Part shown: positions 54,901 through 57,975 of the stretch, piece after piece
Layout of the letters: the number at the start of each line of letters is the position of its first letter
Numbering within the stretch: the stretch's first letter is position 1
Origin: Apostichopus parvimensis
Taxonomy: Eukaryota; Echinodermata; Holothuroidea; Aspidochirotida; Stichopodidae
DNA: 64,000 nucleotides
Direction of reading: 5' to 3'
Assembly: GCA_000934455.1 (NCBI GenBank)
Contig: KN882213.1
Location: 470,960 to 534,959 of the forward strand
The notes under the pieces: model-generated
What the model was told of the DNA's origin: nothing
The model's database searches: none
The model's input: the letters and a program-made list of their open reading frames with translations, nothing else
Program-made: the position numbers and the translations under genes

Positions 54901-57475
54901 CGTTTGGCAAAAATGCATCTCTAACCACTTTGGTCAACCAATCATCTAAAGTAACTTAGTAGACAGTTCAAACATTCAGCTCTTCCAAACTTAGTTTACA
55001 ATTTCATTGTCACAACAAAGTAGTTAGGTTTATGCTACATTGAAGATTGTTGTGTCTTTTGGAAGTATTTGTAAAGGACCTATATCAAAGGACTTACGTT
55101 TTTTTCAAAATGAGTTACTATTCAACACAAACAGTGCTCACTTGGCTTTAAGGATGTTGCGAAGAACAGTGAGAACCACAATTTAATCAGATAATGTCGT
55201 AGTTTTATTGAAAACATCTAAAAATGAAATAAATAATATTACAAATTTATGGTAAATAATAAGGATGGGGTGACAATACATGCTTTGTAAGAAGAGAGTT
55301 TCCCGGGGGGCTGTGTTTTGTTTTAATAGTATTACTCTTTCCTTTATATTTAATGAGTAGTTTTATAATTTCTCTCCTTTCTATTTTACAGTCTCTAACA
55401 GTTTATTGGCCTATTGGCCACAATGCAGCCACTTCTCATGGTCTGATGACTGTGATTTGTAAGAAAATTGACGAAAGTGATGTGTTCACTAGGAGACAGT
55501 TTGAAGTCAAACATAAAAGAGCTCAGGTATGCAACCAGTTAGTATAATAATTATGTCCTGTTGTGTGTCAACATCATGTTATCATTTGCTCTTGCACTTT
55601 GTAGCCAAAGAATACTTTCCCATAACATTCTTTCTTTATTACGACTCATTCACATACCAAGCAGCATGTGGTGGGTGTGTATGTCTGTTTTCAGTGGTTG
55701 ATTTCTGCCCACTGTTAATGAGAACCAACTGTAAGAGAAACTGTTTCATTACTCTGAAAAACTTAATAAAAAAATTGAAATTAATTAAACTCAGTCCTTC
55801 AAATTTTGTCATAATTTCCAGTCAGTTTTCTACAGTTGATTTTATAGTTATCTCTTGTACATTTCTCTGTGTGTGGGAATGAGCTAATACCTTTCACTGT
55901 ATATTTTAGAAGGAGTATTCTTATTGCAGATAAAATAACCCATTGCAATAAAATATAATATCTCACTCAACTTTAGCAAACTTTTAATTGCAAACTTCAT
56001 CAGGCAAATCTTGTTACATTAATTTCACACATTTACATTTAATTGACAAATGCATACACTTATGTTTAATGTTTCAGAAATCCCTTTTGGTGGATCATTT
56101 CTCCTTCCATGGATGTCCTGGAAGTAAACCTGATGTGCATAAACTCAGAGAATTCATCAAGTACACCAGAACTAAAGGCACTGGTCCAATTTTAGTACAT
56201 TGCATGTATGTATCATAGTCTATTAAACTGAATCATTGTAAACCCTTATAGAATTCATGTAATACATCAGAACTAAAGACCCCAGTCCAGTTTTAGTACA
56301 TTGCATTTATATGCAAATATTGGGTCAATTGAGGCAATTTTAGCCCAGTTTAGCCCTCCCAGGAGCAGCGTACGAAAATTGTTTACGACTGAGTAAAGAG
56401 GTATGTTTACAAGTGACGAAAACTTCAGGCACTCGTAGCCAAAAATCTACATGGTCCTGATACGGAAAATTGATGGTGCCATGAAAGGCCAACCTATCAT
56501 TTATCCAGTGATGGGTAGCGTTTAGCTAGTGAGAACTTCTATCTAGACTTAAAGACCACATTACTTTGGTGATCTAGTGTGTAAGTCAATGGGGCTTTTA
56601 ATGGTTGTGTGCTACCCTATGATATATAAATGCCACAAAAAAGCAGATCCTAATTGATAACATAGCAAAAAAGTTGTTCTCCTGCTCCTAATTGGCACTT
56701 TTCCTGAAGGAGAACACTTGTGGCGGATTGTTACAGACGATATGTAGGAGTATGCCACCATTGACTGTTAAACTGAATCATTGTAAACACTTAGAAAATT
56801 CATCAAATACATCAGAACTAAATGCTCTGGTCCAGCTGTAGTTCATAAACACATTATGGTGTTGGTCTAATGAAAAACTTTATTCCATGATAATTAAATC
56901 ACTGTCTGTTTTTCCCTTCTCTTCTCCCAGTAATGGAGTTGGTTTGAGTGCTGTCTATGTCACAGTAATCTCTGAACTAGAGAGAATTGAAAAAGAGGAC
57001 GCTGTTGATGTATTTCGAACTCTGCATAGACTACGAAAGCAATGTCCNNNNNNNNNNNNNNNNNNNNNNNNNNNNNNNNNNNNNNNNNNNNNNNNNNNNN
57101 NNNNNNNNNNNNNNNNNNNNNNNNNNNNNNNNNNNNNNNNNNNNNNNNNNNNNNNNNNNNNNNNNNNNNNNNNNNNNTGACCATGATAATCCTTAGTTAT
57201 ATACCCCTGACTAGGACATGATCAGTAAATCATTAATGTTATTGCTTTGACTGCTTCGTCTGTAGCCAAGGTTTTAAATGAGTTCACATCATGAGGTCAA
57301 TACAGACCTTTAGAGTAAATGTGGCTGTGTAGGCCTATTGAGGCATTCCACCTTAAGTAGATGTTTTTATGTAAGTTGTCCATTTTCCTTTCATTCCCAG
57401 GATGAATACCTTCTGTGTTATGAGCTTCTTAGAGATCATCTTAACAATCCAGAAGAATATGCTGTTGTCTTCTAA
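12820..57475 (+). CDS. Receptor-type tyrosine phosphatase homolog with two apparently inactive PTP domains (spliced, 5'-partial)
   Basis: Twenty-eight exons with matching phases give about 1,360 residues. Order: four EGF modules (about 1-197), HYR (198-280), eight-Cys module (281-319), Ig (320-416), FN3 (417-521), FN3 (522-621), transmembrane and stop-transfer (622-674), tyrosine-rich juxtamembrane (675-823), D1 (about 830-1,095), D2 (about 1,115 to end). This is a single-pass cell-surface protein. RPTPs normally dephosphorylate phosphotyrosine through D1, using the P-loop Cys and Arg and the WPD Asp. Here both domains keep the fold and the Cys but lack the Arg and the Asp, so binding without catalysis is inferred. 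The 5' end is missing because the first exon starts mid-codon. An assembly gap removes part of D2. I cannot assign a vertebrate ortholog, because this ectodomain does not match a standard RPTP class. The gene model is strong; the function is inference. Confidence 0.9.
12967..13889 (+). other. Intron after EGF 1
   Basis: The first 300 bases share blocks with the intron after EGF 2, such as 'atttacaga' and 'ctacacacct'. Otherwise no features are recognised. Confidence 0.5.
13892..14340 (+). mobile_element. Probable second tRNA-derived SINE
   Basis: The segment from 'gttgtggccgtgtggataaa' resembles a pol III A box (TGGCCGAGTGGTTAA type, as in Ser or Leu tRNAs). 'ggttcagactttgatacccg' at about 13,954 resembles a B box. 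The spacing is right for a tRNA-derived head. The 3' limit is uncertain; an A-rich 'aaaataaaacaata' near 14,330 could be the tail. Intronic, same strand as the gene. Confidence 0.5.
14341..14971 (+). other. Intron before EGF 2
   Basis: A 128-codon minus-strand frame crosses this interval, but it has no recognisable domain and no splice or homology support. Confidence 0.4.
14972..15112 (+). CDS. Exon: EGF module 2 (calcium-binding type)
   Basis: Acceptor 'ggttacag', donor CACAG|gtaaat, phase 1-1, 47 codons. The peptide begins DDDECLISNLCDSSSS and contains TCINTMGSYICGC and SGYTG. Six cysteines and the calcium-binding consensus are present. Confidence 0.9.
15113..16539 (+). other. Intron after EGF 2, no feature recognised
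   Basis: Early intron sequence is paralogous to that after EGF 1. The rest shows no exon, RNA or clear repeat. Confidence 0.4.
16540..17230 (+). repeat. Large duplicated block, copy 2 (shortened)
   Basis: 16,540-16,960 matches 24,950-25,395 ('tgtgtagcttatgaa.gcgctgattgcgatcctt', 'aagagatatctgctga', 'agaagatattctagaaaact'). 16,960-17,230 matches 4,270-4,565 and 25,395-25,680. It is joined at 17,230 to a different block, so the copies are mosaics. Confidence 0.75.
17231..17650 (+). repeat. Duplicated intron block, uninterrupted copy
   Basis: Paralog of 8,558-8,784 plus 9,389-9,640. It lacks the 0.6 kb MITE present there, so it serves as the empty-site reference for that insertion. Confidence 0.75.
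17651..18940 (+). other. Intronic, nothing recognised
   Basis: This interval breaks the colinearity with the 9.6-10 kb copy and may include inserted sequence. No termini or coding content could be identified. Confidence 0.35.
18941..19135 (+). repeat. Degenerate short tandem repeat
   Basis: 'ataaaggata' followed by 'ttattttac' or 'ctattta' recurs about eight times, and 'gggacac.at' recurs three times, with a period of about 20-30 bases. A 17-base unit 'gatgtcgtggaagatct' is repeated just downstream near 19,165-19,198. Confidence 0.6.
19136..19554 (+). other. Intronic, nothing firmly recognised
   Basis: Contains the 17-base direct repeat noted above. No coding content. Confidence 0.35.
19555..20460 (+). 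repeat. Duplicated intron block (copy with 9,985 and 28,690)
   Basis: Matches the two other copies through 'atgaaagtatatgcc', 'ataaggtgggcagat', 'gaaaagcatctgacataaaa', 'agtattaaaatctttgtctg' and 'ctggaatgatagct'. A 167-codon minus-strand frame here lies inside the repeat, and its counterpart at 28,948-29,142 is not conserved as protein. Confidence 0.75.
20461..21366 (+). other. Intronic, nothing firmly recognised
   Basis: A C/G-rich palindrome 'gggggcag.tgcagctgcccc' near 21,138-21,160 may be the edge of a small transposon. No coding content. Confidence 0.35.
21367..21554 (-). mobile_element. tRNA-derived SINE, 5'-truncated copy
   Basis: Same family as 12,001-12,249. The 3' end, the body ('ttgacaattcataatcatgg' read on minus) and part of the B box are present. 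The A-box head is missing. The TACA-type tail is short. Confidence 0.75.
21555..22954 (+). other. Intronic, nothing firmly recognised
   Basis: C-rich tracts lie near 21,815-21,840, 22,390 and 22,917-22,926. A less AT-rich patch at about 22,755-22,880 has an open frame but no recognisable domain. Confidence 0.35.
22955..23080 (+). repeat. Fragment of duplicated intron block (paralog of 29,310-29,430)
   Basis: 'aggtgttg', 'tgtctgaccttgataaa', 'aacagtgatcctgtacaa' and 'tttgtaac.atctgt' match the sequence after 29,310, displaced from the rest of its block by about 2.5 kb. Confidence 0.65.
23081..23518 (+). other. Intron before EGF 3
   Basis: No features recognised. It ends in 'attatcttttgttacag', a strong acceptor. 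Confidence 0.5.
23519..23668 (+). CDS. Exon: EGF module 3 (calcium-binding type)
   Basis: Phase 1-1, 50 codons, donor TGAAG|gtaaag. The peptide begins DIDECSTRSHSCDVMTS and contains ECVNTRGRYRCDC and PGYIGDPY. All six cysteines and the DIDEC/N/Y calcium signature are present. It is the most canonical of the four modules. Confidence 0.92.
23669..24479 (+). other. Intron after EGF 3, nothing recognised
   Basis: AT-rich, no coding signal. Confidence 0.4.
24480..24949 (+). repeat. Possible interspersed element beginning with a perfect hairpin
   Basis: CTCAGCTGAA (24,486-24,495), a four-base loop, then TTCAGCTGAG (24,500-24,509) form a perfect 10-bp stem. The sequence leads into duplicated block copy 3. 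Family not identified. Confidence 0.4.
26463..26627. repeat. Long inverted repeat inside the transposon
   Basis: The left arm holds 'tttttcgcgcgctccgcgcg', then 'ttcaacatgttaatgtgcat'. The right arm is its near-perfect reverse complement, with a loop of roughly 20-30 bases. It would form a very stable stem in DNA or RNA. Confidence 0.85.
26719..27131 (+). repeat. Five tandem units of about 85 bp inside the transposon
   Basis: Units begin near 26,719, 26,804, 26,890, 26,976 and 27,058. Each reads 'aaaaacacattgcaaat', a pyrimidine run ending 'ttctttcagta', then 'gtgcccgaaaaattctcagc' and 'atattgcccgaattttc'. Each unit carries a strong 3' splice-site-like sequence on the host gene's strand. Confidence 0.85.
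27601..28323 (+). other. Intron before EGF 4
   Basis: No features recognised before the unusual acceptor region at 28,261-28,323. Confidence 0.4.
28324..28476 (+). CDS. Exon: EGF module 4, with a non-AG acceptor at the expected position
   Basis: By alignment with EGF 3 ('gttacag|atattgatgaatg') the exon should start at 28,324 ('gttacaa|atattaatgagtg'), but the preceding dinucleotide is AA, not AG. From 28,324 to the donor CAAG|gtcagt is 51 codons, phase 1-1. The peptide begins NINECLTPQSTECDLTKS and contains DCSNLNGGYVCIC and SGFIG, with six cysteines. An in-frame upstream AG (28,277-28,278) would start the exon at 28,279 and insert about 15 mostly hydrophobic residues. The coding region itself is intact, so either that acceptor, a sequence error, or skipping (which keeps frame) is possible. 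Confidence 0.75.
28477..28690 (+). repeat. Intron segment duplicated at 7,896-8,160
   Basis: Aligned as described for the EGF ghost. The copy next to the intact exon is presumably the source or the better-preserved sister. Confidence 0.8.
28691..29430 (+). repeat. Duplicated intron block (copy with 9,985, 19,555 and 22,955)
   Basis: It runs 'aaagtatatgcc' ... 'ataaggtgggcagat' ... 'agtattaaaatctttgtctg' ... 'ctggaatgatagct' ... 'tgtctgaccttgataaa'. Order is the same as in the 19.5-20.5 kb copy. Confidence 0.75.
29717..29965 (+). CDS. Exon: HYR module
   Basis: Acceptor 'cctttcaaag', donor GAAG|gtgatt, phase 1-1, 83 codons. Contains PPVISGC near the start, VSWTEPTATDNSG, VGRNTVTYIYADPAGNEA and CTFDIII. 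These match the HYR consensus (P-P-x-I-x-x-C; W-x-x-P-x-A-x-DNSG; V-T-Y-x-A-x-D-x-AGN; C-x-F). The module has an Ig-like fold and is common in echinoderm and other invertebrate cell-surface proteins; here it probably contributes to adhesion. A ghost copy follows at 30,034. Confidence 0.92.
30034..30110 (+). pseudogene. HYR exon ghost
   Basis: 'acagtgatatacagacccag' and 'acaggaaactgcagtctgta' align with the last third of the HYR exon ('acagtgacttatatatatgc', 'cagacccagcaggaaacgaa'). It has indels relative to the exon and no acceptor. Confidence 0.75.
30111..32327 (+). other. Intron, nothing recognised
   Basis: About 2.2 kb of AT-rich sequence without supported exons, RNA genes or clear repeats. 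Confidence 0.4.
32328..32512 (+). repeat. Short tandem duplication in intron
   Basis: 'cagcaggcaaagttct' through 'gtgtgtttatctgt', 'aatcatacctcc' is repeated once about 110 bases downstream with modest divergence. It lies directly upstream of the eight-cysteine exon. Confidence 0.65.
32548..32664 (+). CDS. Exon: small eight-cysteine module
   Basis: Acceptor 'catttacag', donor GCAA|gtaagg, phase 1-1, 39 codons. The peptide runs CMSLAGQCSPNECSCTNQTC, then TSQTRRCEATCSVYQCPA, with eight cysteines in 38 residues and one N-glycosylation site (NQT). It is not a standard EGF module; the spacing resembles a compact disulfide knot. I do not recognise the family. Its symmetric phase and in-frame junctions support inclusion in the receptor. 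Confidence 0.8.
32665..37275 (+). other. Long intron, little recognised
   Basis: 4.6 kb with a short CA tract near 34,893-34,911 and otherwise unremarkable AT-rich sequence. No exon with splice sites and domain content was found. Confidence 0.45.
37276..37566 (+). CDS. Exon: Ig-like module
   Basis: Acceptor 'caattcag', donor TACA|gtaagt, phase 1-1, 97 codons. The pattern is SSVEIKC near the start and SEDDQFFCIL near the end, matching the two intradomain Ig cysteines and the 'D-x-x-x-C' F-strand motif; the usual B-to-C strand Trp is not evident. One N-glycosylation site (NVT). Likely extracellular ligand or homophilic contact. Confidence 0.82.
37715..37970 (+). pseudogene. Ig exon ghost
   Basis: Tandem relic of the preceding exon: 'acaatagatgat' ... 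'tctgaacatgatcagttcttctg' (one change) ... 'atcaatgtcacaggctttgt' and even the downstream intron 'gtgtggaa.t'. The 5' third is lost and the reading frame is not continuous with the gene. Confidence 0.85.
37971..38537 (+). other. Intron before FN3-1
   Basis: No features recognised. It ends in 'acaaacttccag'. Confidence 0.5.
38538..38852 (+). CDS. Exon: FN3 module 1
   Basis: Phase 1-1, 105 codons, donor TATTA|gtaagt. Contains DPPTEVTRTTTSVIITWRPW (B strand with Trp) and LETDRNYTFSVAAVREGEGG (the L-x-x-x-x-x-Y-x-F-x-V core), which together define fibronectin type III. One exon covers the whole module. Confidence 0.9.
38853..39839 (+). other. Intron between FN3 exons
   Basis: Contains a short direct repeat, 'tatcaaactcaatca', at about 39,188-39,220. 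Nothing else recognised. Confidence 0.45.
39840..39904 (+). CDS. Exon: FN3 module 2, first part
   Basis: Acceptor 'ttctacag', donor GAAG|gtaaga, phase 1 to 0. Peptide DVVPQMVRTTLTATNDVTVT, then WK: the A/B strands ending at the conserved Trp. It is joined to the next exon at 40,673. Confidence 0.85.
40673..40907 (+). CDS. Exon: FN3 module 2, second part
   Basis: Acceptor 'cataacag', donor CACTG|gtaatc, phase 0 to 1. Contains ITQFTIYYEIEG and LLEPGTTYNIAVTVTTDQES, the C-to-G strands of FN3. N-glycosylation is possible at NFT. This membrane-proximal module precedes the transmembrane exon. A ghost follows at 41,336. Confidence 0.9.
41155..41270. repeat. Possible interspersed repeat fragment
   Basis: 'aatatagcgcc' ... 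'aggcgctttacaaa' forms a short inverted pair of a kind often seen in marine invertebrate repeats. The family and the limits are not determined. Confidence 0.35.
41336..41460 (+). pseudogene. FN3-2 exon ghost
   Basis: 'cgggaaagtgctctgagtga' copies the end of the FN3-2 exon ('caggaaagtgctctgagtga'), and the similarity continues across the donor into intron ('ggatcaatattaatttggga'). An in-frame stop follows shortly, and the 5' part is absent. Confidence 0.85.
41461..42201 (+). other. Intron before transmembrane exon
   Basis: No features recognised. Confidence 0.45.
42202..42292 (+). CDS. Exon: transmembrane segment
   Basis: Acceptor 'cattcaag', donor AGCG|gtaagg, phase 1 to 2. ASEPPSPPVY leads into the hydrophobic stretch LVALVIPVLLIIILSVVII, followed by KR. 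With RIRRK at the start of the next exon this gives a strong positive-inside stop-transfer signal, so the PTP domains are cytoplasmic. Confidence 0.93.
42938..43005 (+). CDS. Exon: juxtamembrane start
   Basis: Acceptor 'tgaatag', donor GCTG|gtgagt, phase 2 to 1. Peptide RIRRKPASESKPVDVQDVDY, then VNAG. A basic anchor is followed by an acidic stretch with one tyrosine (DYVNA; YVN resembles a Grb2-type YxN site). Confidence 0.85.
43440..43885 (+). CDS. Exon: tyrosine-rich juxtamembrane region
   Basis: Acceptor 'atttcag', donor TACA|gtgagt, phase 1 to 0, about 149 residues. Near the start lies YIALEERSRNTPAPKYQDL, two YxxL motifs with an 11-residue spacer. Further on are DYQYEDV, EYEVP, EEYTGV and EYKTF. 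The region is acidic, rich in Pro and polar residues, and probably disordered. Such motifs are typical SH2-docking sites (ITAM-like pair; YxxP for Crk-type SH2). The last 15 residues (RSKVISEIAQQYT) lead into D1. A partial ghost lies at 43,990. Confidence 0.88.
43990..44135 (+). pseudogene. Juxtamembrane exon ghost
   Basis: It copies the acceptor region and first 32 codons of the preceding exon ('gatgatcctgaagattacat', 'gctccaaaatatcaagatct'). The ghost peptide keeps YIDL and YQDL. Its acceptor reads 'taattctggg' where the intact one reads 'taatttcagg', so it has lost the AG. Confidence 0.88.
44136..45154 (+). other. Intron before D1
   Basis: No features recognised. Confidence 0.45.
45155..45242 (+). 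CDS. Exon: D1 start
   Basis: Phase 0 to 1. ALKTGQQHPWTAAVKLQNKP, then KNFFKALLP. In active PTPs the corresponding motif is KNRYxNILPYD, where the Tyr stacks on phosphotyrosine; here it is KNFF, so both the Arg and the Tyr are replaced. Confidence 0.88.
45572..45648 (+). CDS. Exon: D1, YDHSRV and DYINASYI
   Basis: Phase 1 to 0. YDHSRVRLDTDGSFVRSDYI, then NASYIK. These are near-perfect PTP structural motifs and fix the domain identity. Confidence 0.93.
45649..46558 (+). other. D1 intron, nothing recognised
   Basis: No exon or clear repeat before the MITE. Confidence 0.4.
46559..46722. mobile_element. Short MITE with about 30-bp inverted ends
   Basis: The left end GGGTTAATTAACAGTCTACC continues 'atgcatttat'. 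The reverse complement of the right end gives GGGTTAATCAACAGTGTACC, then 'gtgcatttat'. Total about 164 bp, non-coding. The target duplication is not clear. Confidence 0.8.
46723..48361 (+). other. D1 intron, mostly unremarkable
   Basis: Apart from the G-rich minisatellite listed separately, no exon or RNA gene is supported. Confidence 0.4.
47902..47985 (+). repeat. G-rich minisatellite with quadruplex potential
   Basis: Several copies of a 'gttgtgggaggggg'-type unit in tandem give more than ten runs of three or more G on the coding strand within about 80 bases. The pre-mRNA could form G-quadruplexes in the intron just before the 37-nt exon. Confidence 0.85.
48362..48398 (+). CDS. Exon: D1, 37-nt micro-exon
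   Basis: Acceptor 'cattacag', donor ACAAG|gtttgt, phase 0 to 1. NHQGKVSFIAAQ matches the PTP segment GYNxxxxYIATQGP. The donor is weak (T at +3). Skipping it would shift the frame and destroy D1 and D2. Confidence 0.82.
49257..49354 (+). CDS. Exon: D1, DFWRMVW
   Basis: Phase 1 to 0, donor GCAG|gtaaac. APREGTKEDFWRMVWKEDVE, then TIVMLVDKDGTEQ. The DFWRMVW and IVML motifs are classic PTP core. Confidence 0.93.
49355..50196 (+). other. D1 intron with possible inserted sequence
   Basis: 49,790-49,835 has a three-fold 'tatttaattaagggg'-type repeat. 49,876-49,900 can form a hairpin (GTTGCTCGG, six-base loop, CCGAACAAC). The element family is not identified. Confidence 0.35.
50197..50322 (+). CDS. 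Exon: D1, QYWP
   Basis: Phase 0-0, 42 codons. QSKDAQYWPEVNRNQKYGAF, then TVLLMETTAFKSYILREINV, IK. Matches the C-x-Q-Y-W-P segment and the following beta strands of PTPs. Confidence 0.9.
51447..51494 (+). mobile_element. SINE 3' tail fragment
   Basis: 'gagttcctgcttgcgggaag' followed by 'atca' and (CATA)n is the same 3' end and tail as the SINEs at 12,001 and 21,367, here in + orientation. Body and head are missing, so this is a heavily 5'-truncated copy. Confidence 0.7.
51568..51600 (+). pseudogene. Ghost of the end of the D1 QYWP exon
   Basis: 'cagagaaatgaatgtttt' then 'caaggtagga' copies 'cagagaaattaatgttataa' and 'aggtaaga' at 50,300-50,327. It includes a donor-like GT but lacks the rest of the exon. 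Confidence 0.65.
52181..52250 (+). pseudogene. Ghost of the D1 WPD-loop exon
   Basis: It aligns with the first 21 codons of the exon at 52,711, with in-frame peptide GNEKVLTSVRQYEIPCWKYG against GNEKFHTSVMQYEIPCWKYG. Similarity ends abruptly after this. It shows the same WKY in place of WPD. The upstream dinucleotide is AG ('cataag') but there is little polypyrimidine tract. Confidence 0.85.
52711..52862 (+). CDS. Exon: D1, degenerate WPD loop and start of P-loop
   Basis: Acceptor 'atttcag', donor GTAG|gtaaga, phase 0 to 2. It contains YEIPCWKYGGVPSES where active enzymes have F-x-x-W-P-D-x-G-V-P, so the general-acid Asp is Tyr and the Pro is Lys. It ends KHLLVHC, then the first two bases of the Ser codon. 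The nucleophilic Cys is kept. Confidence 0.95.
53058..53193 (+). CDS. Exon: D1, P-loop with Arg replaced
   Basis: Phase 2 to 0, donor TAAA|gtaagt. With the previous exon it reads VHCSNGVGATGTFISLYDLM. The consensus is HCSAGVGRTG, so the phosphate-binding Arg is Ala (codon GCT, not a one-base change from CGN). DVIEGMRKDRVNMVLTK follows; the usual MVQT Gln is Leu. Confidence 0.95.
53216..53290 (+). pseudogene. Ghost of the D1 P-loop exon
   Basis: 'taatggttgtggtgctactg' then 'gtatatccatta' copies the exon start at 53,058. It keeps GCT-ACT-GGT (Ala-Thr-Gly) at the place of Arg-Thr-Gly. The copy soon decays. Confidence 0.85.
53380..53508 (+). CDS. Exon: D1 end, QYLFIFDALLEA
   Basis: Phase 0-0, 43 codons. 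LQYLFIFDALLEAMLSPDSQ, then the D1-D2 linker ending KAKCKKEFQ. QY-x-F-I-x-x-A-L-x-E is the last conserved PTP helix. Confidence 0.93.
53743..53842 (+). CDS. Exon: D1-D2 linker and D2 start
   Basis: Phase 0 to 1. ILQETTKHQEDLETLAGNSS, then ENNHKNRFPDLLP. HKNRFPDLLP corresponds to the KNRYxNxLPYD motif of D2. Confidence 0.9.
53980..54059 (+). CDS. Exon: D2, NDYINATF
   Basis: Phase 1 to 0. VDKFRPVLKSPGNLFGSNDY, then INATFAK. The donor is AAG|gtttat, weak at +3, like that of the 37-nt D1 exon. Confidence 0.88.
54318..54449 (+). CDS. Exon: D2, QRGLIMTQSPL
   Basis: Acceptor 'attttcag', donor TGAG|gtaggt, phase 0-0, 44 codons. DISQRGLIMTQSPLASTIED, then IWRLVFEYDCKCIVMLNTID, DSDE. This parallels the IATQGPLxxTxxDFWRMxW region. 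Confidence 0.92.
54450..55391 (+). other. D2 intron, nothing recognised
   Basis: AT-rich, no features. Confidence 0.45.
55392..55526 (+). CDS. Exon: D2, YWP segment
   Basis: Acceptor 'ttttacag', donor TCAG|gtatgc, phase 0-0, 45 codons. SLTVYWPIGHNAATSHGLMT, then VICKKIDESDVFTRRQFEVK, HKRAQ. Confidence 0.9.
55527..56077 (+). other. D2 intron
   Basis: An open frame here overlaps the donor but has no domain content; read as intron. Confidence 0.5.
56078..56205 (+). CDS. Exon: D2, degenerate WPD and start of P-loop
   Basis: Phase 0 to 2, donor TGCAT|gtatgt. KSLLVDHFSFHGCPGSKPDV, then HKLREFIKYTRTKGTGPILV, HC. At the WPD position it reads CPG, so Trp and Asp are both gone. Confidence 0.93.
56221..56312 (+). 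pseudogene. D2 exon ghost 1
   Basis: 'tagaattcatgtaatacatc', 'agaactaaagaccccagtcc', 'agttttagtacattgcat' copy the last third of the exon just upstream with scattered substitutions. Confidence 0.85.
56313..56767 (+). other. Sequence between the two D2 ghosts
   Basis: About 450 bases not shared with the exon or the other ghost; it may be an insertion. Element type not identified. Confidence 0.3.
56768..56866 (+). pseudogene. D2 exon ghost 2
   Basis: 'aaactgaatcattgtaaaca' then 'aattcatcaaatacatcaga' and 'tggtccagctgtagt' give a third tandem copy of the same exon end, more decayed and sharing its upstream part with ghost 1. Confidence 0.8.
56931..57047 (+). CDS. Exon: D2 P-loop (cut by the gap)
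   Basis: Acceptor 'cttctcccag', phase 2. With the previous exon it reads VHCINGVGLSAVYVTVISEL, then ERIEKEDAVDVFRTLHRLRK, QCP. The consensus HCSAGVGRTG has become HCINGVGLSA, so the Arg is Leu. The donor lies in the assembly gap. Confidence 0.93.
57048..57177. other. Assembly gap (130 N)
   Basis: Run of N. By homology it hides the end of the RKQCP-x-x-V-Q-T-x-x-Q segment and the donor of this exon. Confidence 0.98.
57401..57475 (+). CDS. Last exon: D2 C-terminus and stop
   Basis: Acceptor 'cattcccag'. DEYLLCYELLRDHLNNPEEY, then AVVF and TAA. It matches the final EQYxFCYxxLxxxL helix of PTP D2 with a short tail. Confidence 0.92.
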   Translation, partial: DEYLLCYELLRDHLNNPEEYAVVF

Positions 57476-57975
57476 GATGGAGCTGGATTAAATGAAGACT
57501 CTGTAAACTATATATTACAAGATTAGATCAGTTGTGACCATTATTTCATTCATTGATATGCTATGTAGTGATACATCAAATTAGAATAATTCAGTGACTA
57601 TTCCTTAACCGGAATTATAAATTTTATACTCATAAACCTGAAATGATGCGATTACGTTGTGGATTTAAGATGTTTCCATGATGAATGGTCCACATCAGTA
57701 TTGAAAACAAGGACCATCTGATCAACTCGGCATTTTATCTAGTGTTCAAAATCCAAAATCATTCTTGATTTACCATTTTGAAATACCATTCAAACTTAAT
57801 GGTTTGTTGTAAGATGGATTTAGGTGAGGACCAGAAGTTGTCAAAGGCAGTATTCCGACAATGTCCAACTGATAGCCATACAAACTTGGCTTCCCAAATG
57901 AAAACTAATGTATGTACAATTAATCAATATTAAGTGTTGAGACAGTAATAAAGAAATGGCTAATATTGGCTACGA
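57476..57975 (+). other. Probable 3' UTR
   Basis: Non-coding sequence from the stop codon to just past the first AATAAA. The length is an estimate. Confidence 0.55.
57947..57952 (+). promoter_or_regulatory. Candidate polyadenylation signal AATAAA
   Basis: First canonical AATAAA after the stop codon, about 470 bases downstream. No transcript evidence is available here. Confidence 0.55.
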
